Part shown: one piece after another, positions 44,872 to 53,863 of the stretch | How the letters are laid out: each line of letters starts with the position of its first letter | How positions within the stretch are numbered: position 1 is the first letter of the stretch | Source of the DNA: Bacillota bacterium | Lineage (GTDB): Bacteria; Bacillota; Clostridia; Lachnospirales; Lachnospiraceae | NCBI GenBank assembly: GCA_023408815.1 | Contig: JAEYJO010000064.1 | Span: 90,394-154,393, forward strand | DNA length: 64,000 nt | Direction: 5' to 3' | Made by a program: the position numbers and the translations under genes | The notes under the pieces: generated by a model | The model's input: the letters and a program-made list of their open reading frames with translations, nothing else | What the model was told of the DNA's origin: nothing | The model's database searches: none

Positions 44872-45837
44872 ATCAATAGCTTTATCAGCTGGGTGGGCGG
44901 CAAGAAAGCCCTCCGCAATATCATTTACCGGCTCTTCCCCAAGGACTTTGGCAGATACATCGAAGTCTTTGGCGGCGGGGGCTGGGTGTTGTTCGGCAGG
45001 CCGCCGGACTGCAAGGGCATGGAGGTCTACAACGACTTCAACGGCAACCTGACCAATCTGTTCTACTGTGTAAAAAACAGAACACTGGCATTCCTCAAGG
45101 AGCTGGGCTTCCTGCCCCTCAACTCTCGGCATGAATTTGGTGTCTTGCGCCGGTTCTTTGAAAAAGATGAATTTGATACGGAATACCTGAAAGAAGAACT
45201 GGAGCTGGCGCAGCAGAACCTCTCGCCTCCTGAATTTGAGGAACTGAGGGCAATTATGTTGGAGCAGGCCGAGCCAAGCGATGTATGGAGAGCTGCCGCC
45301 TTTTTTAAGCTCATCCGCTACAGCTACGGCAGCGGCTGCACCTCTTACGGCTGCCAGCCCTTTGACATCCGAAAGGTGTTCGCCGTTATATGGGAGGCGT
45401 CAAGGCGGCTTGCGGATACAGTGGTAGAGAATAAGGACTTCGGGGCATTGATCCGGCAGTACGACCGGGACGATGCCTTTTTTTATTGTGATCCACCGTA
45501 TTACATGACCGAGGGTCACTATGCGGTGGAGTTTCTCAAAACCGACCATCAGCGGCTCAGGGATGCGCTGGCGGGTAGCAGAGGCAAATGGATGGTCAGC
45601 TACAACGACTGTGAATTCATCCGGGAGCTGTATCAGGATTACACCATCACACCGGTCACCCGCCTGAGCAATCTGGCGCAGCGGTATGACGGCGGCTGTG
45701 AGTACCCGGAGGTTATCATTACCAACTACGATCCCAAGGAGCGGGAACATTGTGTAAGTCAGCTAAACCTATTTGATTATGGATTCTGTATGGAGGAGGA
45801 CAATTCCCCGGAATACGGAATCGACCAAGAAAATTAA
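44872..45837 (+). CDS. DNA adenine methylase (Dam/MT-A70-unrelated, D12 class), start codon degenerate
   Basis: A D12-class N6-adenine methyltransferase: motif I VFGGGGWVLFG, motif IV FFYCDPPYYMTEG. The family begins MNSFISWVGGKK. Here the codons for NSFISWVGGKK are present from 44875, but the codon before them is ATC (44872), seven bases after a perfect SD GGGAGGTG (44857-44864). The nearest ordinary start is GTG 44893, which would remove six conserved residues and has no SD. About 321 residues if the ATC is used. It likely methylates the element's DNA. Confidence 0.8.
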   Translation: MNSFISWVGGKKALRNIIYRLFPKDFGRYIEVFGGGGWVLFGRPPDCKGMEVYNDFNGNLTNLFYCVKNRTLAFLKELGFLPLNSRHEFGVLRRFFEKDEFDTEYLKEELELAQQNLSPPEFEELRAIMLEQAEPSDVWRAAAFFKLIRYSYGSGCTSYGCQPFDIRKVFAVIWEASRRLADTVVENKDFGALIRQYDRDDAFFYCDPPYYMTEGHYAVEFLKTDHQRLRDALAGSRGKWMVSYNDCEFIRELYQDYTITPVTRLSNLAQRYDGGCEYPEVIITNYDPKEREHCVSQLNLFDYGFCMEEDNSPEYGIDQEN

Positions 45838-45849
45838 AGGAGGAACACG

Positions 45850-46281
45850 ATGAAAATCATTGAAACAAAAGGACAAATTGCCGATAACGGCAGCATCATC
45901 CTGCCGCCCGGTGTTTTGGACACCATGTGCGTTACTGCCGGTGATACCGTACATCTGGCGTATCTGTCCCATCACCCGGTGAAGCAGATCAACAGCTATG
46001 GCGAGTTTTTTCTCACCAAGGACGGCATCGACCATGTGAACGAGCCGGCGGAGGCGCCGGAATCCGCCGAACTGTCGGTGCCTCATGCGCTTTTGGAGGC
46101 GGCGGGCATTCCGCTGGATGACGATCTGGACATTCGCTGCGAGGACGGTGCCATCATCATCGGCAGCGCCGATCCTGTGAAACAGCTGCCGCCCCAGCTC
46201 ATGGAGCTGTTCGATAGCCTTGGTGTAAGCCACGATACCATTCGCTGTGTGCTGGAGGGAGGTGCGGAGGATGAAGAATAA
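45850..46281 (+). CDS. AbrB/MazE-like domain protein
   Basis: A 143-residue acidic protein. The N-terminal part (MKIIETKGQIADNGSIILPP) and a second beta-rich part resemble swapped-hairpin AbrB/SpoVT domains. SD AAAGGAGG precedes it. It overlaps the next gene, which is a clearer AbrB-type protein, so the two may act together on transfer-gene expression (inference). Confidence 0.55.
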   Translation: MKIIETKGQIADNGSIILPPGVLDTMCVTAGDTVHLAYLSHHPVKQINSYGEFFLTKDGIDHVNEPAEAPESAELSVPHALLEAAGIPLDDDLDIRCEDGAIIIGSADPVKQLPPQLMELFDSLGVSHDTIRCVLEGGAEDEE

Positions 46282-46555
46282 GCCTATCTACAAGCTGATG
46301 GACAGCAAAGGCCGGGTGCTGATTCCCAAGGAGCTGCGCACTGCCAGCGGCATGGATTACGGCGATATTGTGCGCCTCGGATTGTCAAACGGCACAGTCA
46401 GTGTGCAAAAGGTGGACATCATCGAAATCGGCGATCAGTCTCCGGAGGCAGTGGAGGCCTATGTCCGTGCGGCGTTCAAGACTATGCCGGACGATACAAG
46501 GCTCTCCCTCATTTCTGACCTGACCGCCCTGCTGCAGCAGAAAAAGGAGGGATAA
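46271..46555 (+). CDS. AbrB/MazE/SpoVT family DNA-binding protein
   Basis: About 94 residues from ATG 46271 (SD GCGGAGG), inside the end of the preceding gene. YKLMDSKGRVLIPKELR is the classical AbrB swapped-hairpin start (x-D-x-K-G-R-V-x-I-P-x-x-x-R). The tail is helical. A transcriptional regulator of the element is likely. Confidence 0.8.
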   Translation: MKNKPIYKLMDSKGRVLIPKELRTASGMDYGDIVRLGLSNGTVSVQKVDIIEIGDQSPEAVEAYVRAAFKTMPDDTRLSLISDLTALLQQKKEG

Positions 46556-46558
46556 CAG

Positions 46559-47119
46559 ATGGAACGAAACACACCGTACACCGCCAAAGACTGTTCGGCA
46601 ACTGGCTTGGCCTGCAGTATTCAGGGAAAGGTTGTCGTAATCAGCCACGATAGTCTGGAGCGGCAGCTGTATTTCTGCCTCTGTGGGAACGGAGCCGGTG
46701 CCAACCCCAGCGGCTCTGCTGTCTTTTTGGTGTCCCTGCGCACCGGGGAGTTTGCCCTGAAAAACCGCAGTGAGGTCATTGGCACTTTGAAGCCGGAGCT
46801 TCTGCCGGACAGCGCCAAGCTGCAGCTTTCCCAAATCAGGCCGGCGGGCGCATTGGATTTGAAGAATCATGAGCCGAAATACAACGGCTACAGCTTTCTG
46901 ACCGATGGCCGCTATGCCTCTGGCGTGTGGCTCTGCACCGAGCAGGAGGCACTGGATTATGTGGAGATGCAGAAGCCCTACCAGCACCGCATCATGCTCT
47001 GCGACCGGGATGACTTTTGTGTGCTGGAAATGGAAAACGGCAGGCTGCTGCATCCTACCGAGGAAGCAATGGAGGAATTCCGGCAGGCCTCACAGACTGG
47101 AGGCCTGAGTATGACATAA
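46559..47119 (+). CDS. Conjugative-element hypothetical protein
   Basis: A 186-residue soluble protein, not recognised. It contains several Cys residues (YFCLCGNGAG) and ordinary composition, with no signal or membrane helix. It lies 3 bases after the AbrB-type gene and 12 before the YodL-type gene, so it belongs to the same operon. Confidence 0.6.
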   Translation: MERNTPYTAKDCSATGLACSIQGKVVVISHDSLERQLYFCLCGNGAGANPSGSAVFLVSLRTGEFALKNRSEVIGTLKPELLPDSAKLQLSQIRPAGALDLKNHEPKYNGYSFLTDGRYASGVWLCTEQEALDYVEMQKPYQHRIMLCDRDDFCVLEMENGRLLHPTEEAMEEFRQASQTGGLSMT

Positions 47120-47131
47120 GGAGGAACTCTC

Positions 47132-47680
47132 ATGCAAAATATCCGGATGGAAAAAGATATCATTTTGTACTACGGCAACCCTGCCGGTTATGTCAGCGGC
47201 GGCAAGGCGGTGGTCGATCCCCTGTTTGAGTCGGAGGAACTGAACACTTTTCTCAGCCGCCAAAAGGATATCGGCGAGGTGAAATGGACAGATGGTGTGT
47301 ATGACCGTCTTGTCAACGGTCAGCGGGATACTCAAGAACTTACCCTGCTGAAAAACTGTCGTGTGTGGCAGCTAAAGCCCGAATCGGATCTCCGGATGCG
47401 CTTCATCAGCCTTGCGGATTTCTGCAAGGAGTTTGGAGAACCCCAAATGTCCGATTACCAGACCGTCTATGACGGCGAGGTGGAAACCAACAATCTGGAG
47501 GCGCTGTACACTAAATTTAATGTGGACCATCCTACCGGCTATGTGGGGCATTCTCTGTCCATGTCGGATGTGCTGGAGCTGTACGATGAAAATGGCAGCA
47601 GCTTCTTCTACTGCGATCGCTTTGGCTTTCAGGAAATCGGCTTCACACCACCGGCGCAGAACCAAACCATGCAGCTCTAA
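47132..47680 (+). CDS. YodL domain-containing protein
   Basis: A 182-residue protein. The segment VGHSLSMSDVLELYDENGS, then FFYCDRFGFQEIGF, near the C-terminus is the YodL-type motif found in many proteins of clostridial conjugative elements, often beside anti-restriction or DNA-processing functions. SD AAGGAGG. Exact role unknown. Confidence 0.7.
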   Translation: MQNIRMEKDIILYYGNPAGYVSGGKAVVDPLFESEELNTFLSRQKDIGEVKWTDGVYDRLVNGQRDTQELTLLKNCRVWQLKPESDLRMRFISLADFCKEFGEPQMSDYQTVYDGEVETNNLEALYTKFNVDHPTGYVGHSLSMSDVLELYDENGSSFFYCDRFGFQEIGFTPPAQNQTMQL

Positions 47681-47724
47681 AGGGGCTGTTTTTTATTCCC
47701 AGAATGTGAAAGGAGAAAGAAATC

Positions 47725-48066
47725 ATGCCTGATGTAGAAGTGAAAATCAATTCCATGTACCCGCCCGGAGCCAGCGGCGGTATCCGTGCCTATGCTTCGG
47801 CAACAGTGGACGGTTGCCTCGGTATCCGGGGCATCAAGGTAGTGGAGGGAGGCCGTGACGGTCTCTTTGTTTCTATGCCCAGCCGCAAGACGGAAAACGG
47901 CTACAAGGAAATCTGCTTTCCCGTGACTAAAGAATTCCGGGAGCAGCTCCACAAGACCGTGTTGGACAGCTACCAGCAGGCCGTAGCCATGAACCAAGCT
48001 CCGGCGCAGCCACAGGAAGCCGCACCGGAACAACCCCAGCCGCCCATGCAGATGGGCGGTATGTGA
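47725..48066 (+). CDS. SpoVG family protein
   Basis: A 113-residue protein. Residues 1-85 have the SpoVG fold (IRAYASATVDGCLGIRGIKVV, then FVSMPSRKTENGYKEICFPV). A Pro/Gln-rich tail follows. SpoVG proteins bind nucleic acids; copies on conjugative elements are common and may regulate element genes. SD AAAGGAG. Confidence 0.85.
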   Translation: MPDVEVKINSMYPPGASGGIRAYASATVDGCLGIRGIKVVEGGRDGLFVSMPSRKTENGYKEICFPVTKEFREQLHKTVLDSYQQAVAMNQAPAQPQEAAPEQPQPPMQMGGM

Positions 48067-48100
48067 AAGTCAACCATTAAAAATTTGGAGGTAAAACATT

Positions 48101-48331
48101 ATGAAAAAAATCATGAACAAGGTAACCCATAAGTCCAATATGCTGGCGATCAAGGCAAAAATGGCGCTCTCCAACAACCGTGCCGAGGGCTTCGTGGATA
48201 ATGCGATTGCCATATTAATTGCAGTAGTTATTGGCGCTTTGTTGCTGGCCGGATTGTATATGCTCTTTGACAAAACGGTGCTGCCTACCCTCGTACAGCG
48301 CATTAAGGATATGTTCAATTATGCCGGATAA
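48101..48331 (+). CDS. DUF6133 family protein, probable pilin-like
   Basis: A 76-residue protein: a basic N-terminal region, a cleavage-like site before a long hydrophobic helix (about 32-56: VDNAIAILIAVVIGALLLAG), and a short tail. The form fits the Flp/Tad-type prepilins. It overlaps the prepilin peptidase gene downstream by 11 bases, which supports a pilin or pseudopilin role. Confidence 0.65.
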   Translation: MKKIMNKVTHKSNMLAIKAKMALSNNRAEGFVDNAIAILIAVVIGALLLAGLYMLFDKTVLPTLVQRIKDMFNYAG

Positions 48332-48743
48332 GCTGGCCGCTGTGCAGGCGGTCATTTTTATTGCCCTGCTGTGTGCGGCATCGGTAACGGACTTGACAAA
48401 ACGGATTGTTCCAAACTGGCTCTGCCTTGGAATCGCAGGTGTTTCCATAATCGGATTTACACCGGTCAATCTGCTGGGAATCCTGATTGCCCTGCCGTTC
48501 CTGCTGGCCGCCGTGTTCTTTGACGGCATGGGAGGCGGCGATATCAAGCTGATGGCGGCCTGCGGCTTGGTGCTGGGTCTGCCCAAAGGATTGCTTGCGG
48601 CGATGGCCGGACTCAGCCTGCTGCTCATTTATGTGGGCATATACCGAATTGTTTGCAGGGTGCAAAGGCGGGAGGCGAAAAAAGCCTTCCCCCTTGCGCC
48701 TTTTTTATCGGCAGGCTGTCTGCTCGCCTATTTTATGTCGTGA
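48321..48743 (+). CDS. A24 family prepilin peptidase
   Basis: About 140 residues, ATG 48321 inside the preceding gene. Four to five membrane helices. The two catalytic aspartates are in ASVTDLTKRIVPN and in GMGGGDIKLMA (the GxGD-type motif). It has the short TadV/CpaA form without the N-terminal methylase domain. It should process the pilin-like proteins encoded around it. Confidence 0.88.
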   Translation: MPDKLAAVQAVIFIALLCAASVTDLTKRIVPNWLCLGIAGVSIIGFTPVNLLGILIALPFLLAAVFFDGMGGGDIKLMAACGLVLGLPKGLLAAMAGLSLLLIYVGIYRIVCRVQRREAKKAFPLAPFLSAGCLLAYFMS

Positions 48744-48756
48744 AAGGACGGATGAT

Positions 48757-48882
48757 ATGAAGAAATCAAATAAAAGAACAATTGTAAAACTGCTGTGCGT
48801 GGTGCTGCCGCTTGCAGCTGTGGCTGTCGGCGTTCCATACGTTATCCGTAGATATAAGATCAGAAAATATGCTGCACAGTAA
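48757..48882 (+). CDS. Small membrane protein, 41 residues
   Basis: ATG 48757 (SD AAAGGA) codes for 41 residues with a basic N-terminus, one membrane helix (about 10-29) and a strongly basic C-terminus. It sits between the prepilin peptidase and CpaB genes in the same direction. Not recognised; a small component of the pilus or transfer system is plausible. Confidence 0.5.
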   Translation: MKKSNKRTIVKLLCVVLPLAAVAVGVPYVIRRYKIRKYAAQ

Positions 48883-48915
48883 TCATTTTTTATCAATCAA
48901 AGGAGGACTTAAGCT

Positions 48916-49734
48916 ATGAATTTTTTTAAGAATAGAACGGTCATCGGCGTGATCTGCATCGTGCTGTCGCTTCTGATCTGCTTTGCGGTCACACCGCTGT
49001 TTAATCAAAGCATCAGCCAGAAAACCGAGATCGTACGAGTGACCAAGTCCATCAAAATCGGAGAAGCCATCACCAAGGACAGGGTGCAGACCGTGGAGGT
49101 AGGCGGTTACAATCTGCCGGAGGACGTGGTCAGGCATATGGATACCGTTATCGGCAAATTTGCTTCTGCCGACTTAGTGCCGGGAGATTACATTATCGCC
49201 TCCAAAATTGCCGATGCTCCGGCTACGGAGAACGCCTATCTCTACAATCTGACCGGTGAAAAACAGGCCATTTCCGTATCGGTTAAGAGCTTCGCTGCAG
49301 GACTGTCCGGGAAACTGATCTCCGGGGATATCGTGTCCATCGTTGCCCCGGACTACAAGAAACAGGGTGTGACGGTGATCCCATCGGAGCTTCAGTATGT
49401 AGAAGTCATCGCCGTCACTGCAGGCAGCGGCTACGATGCCAACACAGGAGAGCAGAAAGAAGCCGAAGCTGAGGATGAAAAGGAGCTGCCTGCTACCGTT
49501 ACGCTGCTGGTCACGCCGGAACAGAGCAAAATCCTTGCGGATCTGGAAGCGGACGGTACCCTTCATGTGTCCCTCGTTTACCGTGGCAGCAAGGAAAATG
49601 CAGCGAAGTTTACCGAGGCGCAGGACTCGGTGCTTTCCGAGCTGTACCCGGAGGAAACGGAATCTCAGGAAAGCGAGGATCAAAGCCAGCCGGAAGCGAC
49701 TATAAATACACCGGCAGAAAGCGGGGCTGAGTAA
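48916..49734 (+). CDS. CpaB/RcpC-like SAF domain protein
   Basis: A 272-residue protein with one N-terminal membrane helix (about 9-28), an SAF domain (about 40-105: SIKIGEAITKDRVQTVEV) and an RcpC-type beta domain (about 110-230), then an acidic, disordered tail. CpaB/RcpC proteins are periplasmic or extracytoplasmic parts of Tad pilus assembly. It is followed directly by the CpaE-like ATPase (no gap). Confidence 0.82.
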   Translation: MNFFKNRTVIGVICIVLSLLICFAVTPLFNQSISQKTEIVRVTKSIKIGEAITKDRVQTVEVGGYNLPEDVVRHMDTVIGKFASADLVPGDYIIASKIADAPATENAYLYNLTGEKQAISVSVKSFAAGLSGKLISGDIVSIVAPDYKKQGVTVIPSELQYVEVIAVTAGSGYDANTGEQKEAEAEDEKELPATVTLLVTPEQSKILADLEADGTLHVSLVYRGSKENAAKFTEAQDSVLSELYPEETESQESEDQSQPEATINTPAESGAE

Positions 49735-50550
49735 ATGCTGAACTTCAAAAAAGGTGGCCTGTTTAGCCGTAAGAGCGATTCGGAACCACAGGAAATGGAA
49801 CCCGACAATGGCGCACAGGTACTGGCGGTTTGGGGCAGCCCCGGCTGCGGCAAAACCACCGTGGCGGTGAAGCTGGCAAAGTATCTGGCAGACAGAAAAA
49901 AGAACGTGGTGCTGCTACTCTGCGACTGCACCACGCCCATGCTTCCCTGCATCTGCCCGTCTGGCGAGTTGGAGGGTGATCATTCCCTCCGCAGCATTCT
50001 GGCCGCCAATTCCATCACGGAGTCCTTGGTGAAAAACAACTGCAATACCCATAAGCGGATGAGCCATCTTGCGGTCATCGGACTGCAAAAGGGAGAAAAT
50101 GAAAACTGCTATCCTCCAGTAAATGAAAAGCTGCTCCGGGAGCTGATGAGCGTGCTGCGTGATCTGGACAGTCATATCATCATCGACTGCGGCAGCGCCA
50201 TCTATTTTGACGAGCTGTCCACCATTGCCATTCTGGAGGCCGATGCGGTGCTGCGCCTCATAAACTGCGACCTGAAATCGGTGAGCTACCTGTCCAGCCA
50301 GCAGGAATATCTGCGGATGGCAGGCTTTGACTCTGACAAGCTGTACAAGGCGGTCAGCAACGTAAAATCCAATGAAGCCAGCCAGAACATGGAGCAGGTG
50401 CTGGGCAGCGCTGTGTTTACCCTCCCGCATTCCCCGGAGTTGGAGGCGCAGGTGCTGGCGGGGAATCTGTTCACCGATTTATCCCTGAAAGACAGCTGGG
50501 GCTTCCGCAAGGAAATTCAGAAAATATCAAGGGAGGTATTTGGAATATGA
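49735..50550 (+). CDS. CpaE/TadZ-like P-loop ATPase
   Basis: A 271-residue protein of the ParA/MinD class. Walker A GSPGCGKTTVAVKLA is at about residues 32-46, and HIIIDCGSAIYFDE is the Walker B equivalent. TadZ/CpaE proteins place the pilus machinery in the cell. It starts at the base after the CpaB stop. Its end is followed by a repeat element placed before cpaF. Confidence 0.8.
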   Translation: MLNFKKGGLFSRKSDSEPQEMEPDNGAQVLAVWGSPGCGKTTVAVKLAKYLADRKKNVVLLLCDCTTPMLPCICPSGELEGDHSLRSILAANSITESLVKNNCNTHKRMSHLAVIGLQKGENENCYPPVNEKLLRELMSVLRDLDSHIIIDCGSAIYFDELSTIAILEADAVLRLINCDLKSVSYLSSQQEYLRMAGFDSDKLYKAVSNVKSNEASQNMEQVLGSAVFTLPHSPELEAQVLAGNLFTDLSLKDSWGFRKEIQKISREVFGI

Positions 50551-50570
50551 GTATAAAAATGTTTCGTTTC

Positions 50571-50680
50571 CAAAGCCCCCTCGGAGAACTGGGGGTTCCC
50601 AAAAGGGGGGTAGTTCCCCCTTTTGAGGCACACCGTGAGCGCAGCGAACCTTGCAGCTTTCGCAAAAGCTGCGTGTGCCA
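50571..50680. repeat. GC-rich hairpin element between cpaE- and cpaF-like genes
   Basis: Three stems: CCCCC/GGGGG (50576-50595), AAAAGGGGG (50601-50609) with CCCCCTTTT (50616-50624), and GGCACAC (50627-50633) with GTGTGCC (50673-50679) enclosing GCAGCTTT/AAAGCTGC. It ends at the cpaF SD. The sequence before it, GGGAGGTATTTGGAATATGAG (part at 50532-50549), mirrors the layout after it, AAAGGAGGTGTTCGGCGTATG. From ATG 50547 a 54-codon frame crosses the repeat to TAA 50709-50711. Confidence 0.55.
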
Positions 50681-50697
50681 AAGGAGGTGTTCGGCGT

Positions 50698-52050
50698 ATG
50701 AGCAGGCATAATCTATTCTTTACTCCGGAGCAGGAAACCGGAGATTTTCACAGTGTGCTGCAGCAGGTGCAGGAATATATTGCCGGTCAGCACAGTGAGC
50801 TGCTGTCAGACGGCAACGCCAACCAAGCCAAGGCCAACATTAAGCGGTACATCGCCAAGTTTGTACAGGACAGCCGTGTGGCGGTCAAAGGTATGACATC
50901 GCAGCAGCTGGTGGATGCCCTGTATACGGAAATGGCCGAGTATTCCTTTCTCACCAAATACATCTTTGCAGACGGCATCGAAGAAATTGACATCAACAGC
51001 TGGCAGGATATTGAAATCCAGTATGCCGGTGGACGCTGCGAAAAGCTCACGGAACACTTTGACAGCCCCGAACATTGCATCAATGTGCTGCGCCGGATGC
51101 TTCATGTGTCCGGCACGATTCTGGATGATCAGTCGCCGTTGGTGGTCGGTACCCTTGCGGAAAACATCCGGATTGCCGTCATGAAAAGCCCCATTGTGGA
51201 TGCCAATGTTGGCGCTGCGGCCTCCATTCGTATCGTCAATCCCAACCATATGGAAAAGGAGGATTTTATAGACGGCGGCACGGCGACTGGAGAAATGCTG
51301 GATATGCTCTCGGAGTTCATCCGCTACGGCATTTCGGTGTGTATCGCCGGGGCTACCAGCAGCGGCAAGACGACCGTGGCAGGGTGGCTTTTAACCACTA
51401 TCCCCGATAACAAGCGTATCTTTACCATTGAAAACGGCAGCCGGGAGCTTTCCCTTATCCGGGAACAGGACGGAAAAGTCACCAATTCCGTGGTGCATAC
51501 CCTCACCCGCAACAGCGAGAATGAGCTGTACCGCATTGAGCAGATCGACCTTGTGGACATCTCCCTGCGCTTCAATGCGGATATTGTTGTGGTCGGCGAG
51601 ATGCGTGGTGCGGAGGCCAACGCCGCACAGGAGGTAGCCCGAACCGGTGTGGCGGTGGTAACCACTATTCACTCCAACTCCTGCGAATCCACCTACCGTC
51701 GCATGGTTTCCCTATGTAAGCGAGCCGTGGATATGTCGGATGAAACGCTCATGGGCTATGTGACGGAGGCCTATCCCATTGTGGTATTCTGCAAGCAGCT
51801 GGAAAACAAACAAAGGCGACTTATGGAAATCATGGAGTGCGAAATCCGGCCGGACAACAGCCGGAAATACCGCACCCTGTTCTGGTATGAGATTACTGAA
51901 AACCGTTATGAAAACAATGAGTTCCATATCAGCGGCAGCCATATTGTAGTCAATCCCATCTCCGACAGTCTGTGCAAACGGCTGCTGGAAAACGGAATGC
52001 CGCAGGAACGCATCAATGCCATCAGGAAAGGAGGGCAAATATCCGTATGA
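50698..52050 (+). CDS. CpaF/TadA family secretion ATPase
   Basis: About 450 residues from ATG 50698 (SD AAAGGAGGT). Walker A AGATSSGKTTVAG, Walker B VVVGEMRGAEA, Asp/His boxes typical of type II/IV secretion ATPases. It is the motor that polymerises Tad pili. The next gene starts at its stop (ATGA), and the order CpaB-CpaE-CpaF-TadB-TadC is that of Tad loci. Confidence 0.93.
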   Translation: MSRHNLFFTPEQETGDFHSVLQQVQEYIAGQHSELLSDGNANQAKANIKRYIAKFVQDSRVAVKGMTSQQLVDALYTEMAEYSFLTKYIFADGIEEIDINSWQDIEIQYAGGRCEKLTEHFDSPEHCINVLRRMLHVSGTILDDQSPLVVGTLAENIRIAVMKSPIVDANVGAAASIRIVNPNHMEKEDFIDGGTATGEMLDMLSEFIRYGISVCIAGATSSGKTTVAGWLLTTIPDNKRIFTIENGSRELSLIREQDGKVTNSVVHTLTRNSENELYRIEQIDLVDISLRFNADIVVVGEMRGAEANAAQEVARTGVAVVTTIHSNSCESTYRRMVSLCKRAVDMSDETLMGYVTEAYPIVVFCKQLENKQRRLMEIMECEIRPDNSRKYRTLFWYEITENRYENNEFHISGSHIVVNPISDSLCKRLLENGMPQERINAIRKGGQISV

Positions 52051-52976
52051 CAACCATTCAACTCTTGGCCTGTATCGGTATGATTACAGGCTTTTTTCTT
52101 TTACTCGGACTAAAACCGATGGAATTCACCGATGGGCTGTTTTCCTTTCTCACCAGAGAAAAAAAGTCCATCCGAGATGAAATCAAGGCGGCACAGCACC
52201 GCCAAAAGCCGGGATTTTTGAAACGGCAAATCCAGATGGCGCAGGAGGTGCTGGCTATGACCGGCAGGAGCAATCGCTTCTCTCTGGTTTGCGCCTGCTC
52301 TCTGCTGCTGTTTGCCATCGGTGCCGCTATTGCCATAGTGATGGGCAACTTCTTCTTAGCGCCGGTCATGGCAGTGGGCTTTATGATGCTGCCCTTTTGG
52401 TATGTGCAGCTCACCGCCAGCCATTTCAAAAAGGACATCGCCGCAGAGCTGGAAACGGCTCTATCCATTGTCACCACAGCCTACCTGAGAAGTGAGAACA
52501 TCCTCACGGCTGTGGAGGAAAATCTCGGTTATCTGAATCCACCGGTGCATCAGGTGTTCAAGGATTTTATCCTGCGGGTGAAACTCATTGATCCGGATGT
52601 GCTGGAGGCCATCAAGGGGCTGCGCACCAAAATCGATAACGAAGTGTTCCGGGAATGGTGCGATGCCCTGTGCGACTGCCAGCATGACCGAAGCCTGAAA
52701 GTTACCCTGACTCCTATTGTCAGCAAACTCAGTGATATGCGGATCGTCAACGGCGAGTTGGAATACCTCGTCTTTGAACCCCGCAAGGAATTTATTATCA
52801 TGGTCATTTTCGTCATCGGTAACATTCCGCTCATGTATCTCCTCAATAAAAGCTGGTACGACACGCTGATGTACACAACGCTGGGACAGATCATTCTGGC
52901 CATCAGCGCCGCCCTAATCTTTGTTTCTACCGCTTGTGTCCTTAAACTGACCAAACCAATTGAATATCGGAGGTGA
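52047..52976 (+). CDS. TadB-like type II secretion F family protein
   Basis: About 309 residues, ATG 52047 overlapping the CpaF stop. Two N-terminal and two C-terminal membrane regions frame the cytoplasmic T2SSF-type helical domain (about 130-255: ELETALSIVTTAYLRSENIL). It forms the inner-membrane platform with the TadC-like protein. Confidence 0.85.
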   Translation: MTTIQLLACIGMITGFFLLLGLKPMEFTDGLFSFLTREKKSIRDEIKAAQHRQKPGFLKRQIQMAQEVLAMTGRSNRFSLVCACSLLLFAIGAAIAIVMGNFFLAPVMAVGFMMLPFWYVQLTASHFKKDIAAELETALSIVTTAYLRSENILTAVEENLGYLNPPVHQVFKDFILRVKLIDPDVLEAIKGLRTKIDNEVFREWCDALCDCQHDRSLKVTLTPIVSKLSDMRIVNGELEYLVFEPRKEFIIMVIFVIGNIPLMYLLNKSWYDTLMYTTLGQIILAISAALIFVSTACVLKLTKPIEYRR

Positions 52977-52981
52977 TGGAA

Positions 52982-53851
52982 ATGGGATTACTGTTTTTAT
53001 TCGGAGTCACCTTAGCGGCAGGGTTGTTTTTTCTTCTTTTGGATGTGCTGCGCCTTCCTTACCTCAGCACCGCCAAGGCCATGCTGAATACCACAAGGTC
53101 GGAGAAAAAAGTGGCAAAAACCTTGGAAGCCTACCTCATGACATGGGCGGTAAAGCTCGCAAAGCTCATCCGCATGGATGAGTACCGCAGGCATCGGCTC
53201 AAAAATGTACTGAAAGCCACCGGCATGAACATGGAGCCGGAGGTCTATCAGGCCTATGCGCTGGTGAAGTCCGGCGTAATTTTGCTGCTGGCGATCCCGG
53301 CAGGCTTTGTATTTCCCTTGCTGGTGCCGGTGGTGGTGTTCCTTGGGGTCATGGTGTATTTTAAGGAAACCAAAAAGGCAGACGAAAAGCTGTCTGCCAA
53401 ACGAGCTTCTGTGGAAAAGGAGCTGCCCCGCTTTGTTGCCAATATTGAGCAGGAGCTGAAAGCCTCCCGCGATGTGCTGGCGATTATAGAAAACTACAAG
53501 AAAAATGCCGGAGAAGCCTTTGCCGGGGAACTGACCATGCTGGCAGCGGATATGCGCTCCTCCAGCTACGAGGCAGCCCTTACCCGGTTCGAGGCGAGGC
53601 TCAATTCATCCATGTTATCGGATGTGGTGAGAGGCCTCATCGGTGTGCTGCGTGGAGATGACAGCACGGTGTATTTTCAGATGCTGGCGCATGACTTCAA
53701 GCAACTGGAGCTGCAGAGGCTCAAGGGTGAGGCACAGAAGATACCGCCAAAAATCCGTGTGTTTTCCTTTCTCATGCTGATGTGCTTTCTCTTTACCTAT
53801 CTGGCTATCATCGCCTATGAGATCATCAAGTCCCTCGGCGGGATGTTTTAA
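52982..53851 (+). CDS. TadC-like type II secretion F family protein
   Basis: About 289 residues from ATG 52982 (SD GGAGGTG). An N-terminal helix, a helical pair at about 85-120, the T2SSF-like domain (about 140-240: ELPRFVANIEQELKASRDVL) and a C-terminal helix. Second platform protein of the Tad-like system; its start lies 5 bases after the TadB stop. Confidence 0.85.
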   Translation: MGLLFLFGVTLAAGLFFLLLDVLRLPYLSTAKAMLNTTRSEKKVAKTLEAYLMTWAVKLAKLIRMDEYRRHRLKNVLKATGMNMEPEVYQAYALVKSGVILLLAIPAGFVFPLLVPVVVFLGVMVYFKETKKADEKLSAKRASVEKELPRFVANIEQELKASRDVLAIIENYKKNAGEAFAGELTMLAADMRSSSYEAALTRFEARLNSSMLSDVVRGLIGVLRGDDSTVYFQMLAHDFKQLELQRLKGEAQKIPPKIRVFSFLMLMCFLFTYLAIIAYEIIKSLGGMF

Positions 53852-53863
53852 GGGGGTGAAAGT

